Assembly: GCA_018609945.1 (NCBI GenBank)
Contig: JAHENO010000054.1
Span: forward strand, 1 to 5,919
Source of the DNA: Haloarculaceae archaeon
Lineage (GTDB): Archaea; Halobacteriota; Halobacteria; Halobacteriales; Haloarculaceae
DNA length: 5,919 nucleotides
Direction of reading: 5' to 3'
Under the pieces are notes generated by a model. That model searched no databases and was not told where the DNA came from. It worked only from the letters and a program-made list of their open reading frames with translations. The first letter of the stretch is position 1. Each line of letters opens with the position of its first letter. Made by a program: the position numbers and the translations under genes. Of this stretch, positions 4,680 to 5,919 are shown one piece after another.

Positions 4680-5507
4680 TCACCCCTGCTCGGCTTCGAG
4701 TTCCTCGACGCCACGCAACGCACCCGCTTTCAGTTCGCGTGCCTTCTCTTCGAGGCGCGCCGCGACTTCCTCGGTCGTGTCGTCGTTCTCTTGGCCCTCG
4801 GCAACGATGTCGACCAGCGCGCTCCCGACGATGATCCCGTCTGCGCCCGCGCGGACGATCCGCTCCGCGTGCTCGCCGGTCTTGATGCCGAAGCCGACGG
4901 CCTTGGGCACGTCCCAGTCCGCGATGCGGGCGAGTGACTCCGCCGTGTGATCCGAGACGTCGTCGCGTGCACCCGTCGTCCCGAGGCGCGCCTGGACGTA
5001 GACGTACCCCGAGACCTGCTCGCGCATCCGGTCGAGTCGCTCCTCGGTGGTCGTGGGCGCGACCAGAAAGACCAGATCGAGCCCGAACTCGTCACAGGCC
5101 GCCCGGAGCGGTCCCGCCTCCTCGGCGGGGAGGTCGGGCACCACGAACCCCTCGATGCCGACCTCGGCGGCACGCTCGACGAACGGCCTCGGTCCGCCCT
5201 GAGTACCGTACTGGTAGATGAGGTTGTAGTAGGTCATACAGACCAGCGGCACGTCGACAGCGAGGTCCTCGACGAACTCGAAGTACCGCTCGGGGGTCAT
5301 GCCCGCGTCGAGCGCGCGGACGATCGCTTCCTGGATGGTCGACCCCTCCGCGATCGGCTCGGAGAAGGGCAATCCGAGTTCGATGACGTCGGCGCCACCG
5401 CGGGCCAGCGCCTCGACGCACGCCAGTGACTGCTCGTAGCTCGGATCGCCCGCCGCGAGGTACGGCACGAAGGCCGGCCCGTCGGCGAACGCCCGCTCCA
5501 GCCCCAT
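4680..5507 (-). CDS. trpA: Tryptophan synthase alpha subunit
   Basis: Cleaves indole-3-glycerol phosphate to indole and glyceraldehyde 3-phosphate; indole passes to TrpB in the alpha2beta2 complex. The 275-residue TIM barrel is normal length. It shows FVPYLAAGDP (13-22), the catalytic loop ELGLPFSEPIAEG with Glu43 equivalent to E. coli Glu49, CMTYYNLIYQYG (90-101), VVPDLPAEE (122-130), Tyr170 in VYVQARLGTTGAR, the phosphate-binding GFGI (205-208) and GSALVD (228-233). Unusually, the positions of E. coli Asp56 and catalytic Asp60 are Glu50 and Glu54. The published family signature tolerates Glu at both, so activity is likely retained. The start overlaps the trpB stop by one base (TGATG) and has a strong Shine-Dalgarno GGAGGTG 7 nt upstream, fixing the start. 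The C-terminal 40 residues are highly acidic and helical. Confidence 0.97.
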   Translation of the reverse strand: MGLERAFADGPAFVPYLAAGDPSYEQSLACVEALARGGADVIELGLPFSEPIAEGSTIQEAIVRALDAGMTPERYFEFVEDLAVDVPLVCMTYYNLIYQYGTQGGPRPFVERAAEVGIEGFVVPDLPAEEAGPLRAACDEFGLDLVFLVAPTTTEERLDRMREQVSGYVYVQARLGTTGARDDVSDHTAESLARIADWDVPKAVGFGIKTGEHAERIVRAGADGIIVGSALVDIVAEGQENDDTTEEVAARLEEKARELKAGALRGVEELEAEQG

Positions 5508-5919
5508 CAGAGGCCACCTCCGAGTTCGCGGAACAGGGCCATGTCGGGCGCCGTGTCGAGATCGCGGTTGCCGGTCTCCTCGACGACCGTCTCGAGATCC
5601 TTGTCACCCCGTCCCGAGACGTTCACGACGACGAGGTCGCCGAGTGCGTCGGCGTGTTCCTCCAGGTATCCGAACGCGTGGGCCGTCTCCAGGGCCGGGA
5701 TGACCCCCTCCTCCCGGGAGAGGCGGTGGAACGCTTCGAGGGCGTCGTCGTCGTCGACGTTCACGGCGTGGACCCGTCCCTCGTCGACGAGGTGAGCCAG
5801 TTCCGGACCGACGCCGGCGTAGTCGAGGCCGGCCGAGACGCTGTGTGACTCCATGATCTGGCCGTCCGAGTCCTGGAGGACCTTCGTCCGGGCGCCGTGG
5901 AGGACGCCCTCCTCGCCAG
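5507..5919 (-). CDS. trpB: Tryptophan synthase beta subunit, C-terminal part, 5' truncated
   Basis: Pyridoxal-phosphate enzyme that joins indole and L-serine to make tryptophan. The last 136 residues are present, and the gene continues beyond the right edge. Reading from the edge gives GEEGVLHGARTKVLQDSDGQIMESHSVSAGLDYAGVGPE, the region matching E. coli TrpB from about residue 280. Next come the DDDDALEAFHRLSREEGVIPALETAHA segment, whose Glu corresponds to E. coli Glu350 near the cofactor ring, and VVNVSGRGDKD, where the Ser corresponds to Ser377, which hydrogen-bonds the pyridine nitrogen. After GRGDKDLETV there is a short tail ending FRELGGGL. The sequence resembles the ordinary TrpB1 class that partners TrpA, rather than the stand-alone TrpB2 class, in keeping with the adjacent trpA. 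The stop overlaps the trpA start in TGATG. Confidence 0.97.
   Translation of the reverse strand, partial: GEEGVLHGARTKVLQDSDGQIMESHSVSAGLDYAGVGPELAHLVDEGRVHAVNVDDDDALEAFHRLSREEGVIPALETAHAFGYLEEHADALGDLVVVNVSGRGDKDLETVVEETGNRDLDTAPDMALFRELGGGL
5515..5521 (-). promoter_or_regulatory. Shine-Dalgarno site of trpA inside trpB
   Basis: On the minus strand GGAGGTG lies 7 nt before the trpA ATG, within the last codons of trpB. It is a full match to the anti-Shine-Dalgarno end of archaeal 16S rRNA. Together with the TGATG overlap it points to coupled translation, which would balance the two subunits. It contrasts with the leaderless-looking starts elsewhere in the window. Confidence 0.75.

Noticed and set aside
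4604..4723. N-terminal extension of aroA' by 40 residues
   Set aside because: The extra segment is not aldolase-like, crosses the TATA-like box and the tandem repeat, and overlaps the end of trpA; the family start is MTAGKHARLERIG.

Overview
The window reads as a chromosomal segment of a halophilic archaeon (class Halobacteria). The evidence is high GC content, acidic proteins rich in Asp and Glu, an archaeal transcription factor B, archaea-type early aromatic-pathway enzymes, and TATA-like AT-rich boxes about 27-28 nt upstream of several start codons, which suggests leaderless transcripts. I see no sign of mobile elements, CRISPR, tRNA or rRNA, and codon style looks uniform throughout.

Layout, left to right. 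(1) The C-terminal part of a transcription initiation factor B (+). (2) aroD, type I 3-dehydroquinate dehydratase (+), starting 42 nt after the tfb stop. (3) A small protein with two membrane segments and a C-terminal zinc ribbon (+), whose TATA box overlaps the aroD stop codon. (4) Convergent to it, 3-dehydroquinate synthase II (aroB', -). (5) Upstream of aroB' on the same strand, a 49-residue ribbon-helix-helix protein with its own TATA box and a palindrome between that box and its start. (6) A divergent 186-nt intergenic region, then a two-gene unit (+) of a winged-helix regulator and a three-helix membrane protein, 3 nt apart. (7) Convergent to that pair, aroA' (ADH synthase, -). (8) trpA (-) and the C-terminal part of trpB (-), overlapping by one base (TGATG).

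The metabolic genes fit one pathway. AroA' makes 2-amino-3,7-dideoxy-D-threo-hept-6-ulosonate (ADH), AroB' oxidatively deaminates and cyclises it to 3-dehydroquinate, and AroD dehydrates that to 3-dehydroshikimate. TrpA and TrpB carry out the last steps of tryptophan synthesis. This is the archaeal route that avoids DAHP. The order trpB-trpA-aroA'-aroB'-aroD is a known haloarchaeal arrangement, so the metabolic cluster itself is not new.

The less explained content is the small genes embedded in the cluster: the ribbon-helix-helix protein with a candidate operator, the winged-helix/membrane pair and the zinc-ribbon membrane protein. Smaller points worth checking are a TrpA active-site loop with Glu where the catalytic Asp60 is expected, and a tandem 8-bp repeat abutting the aroA' start codon.
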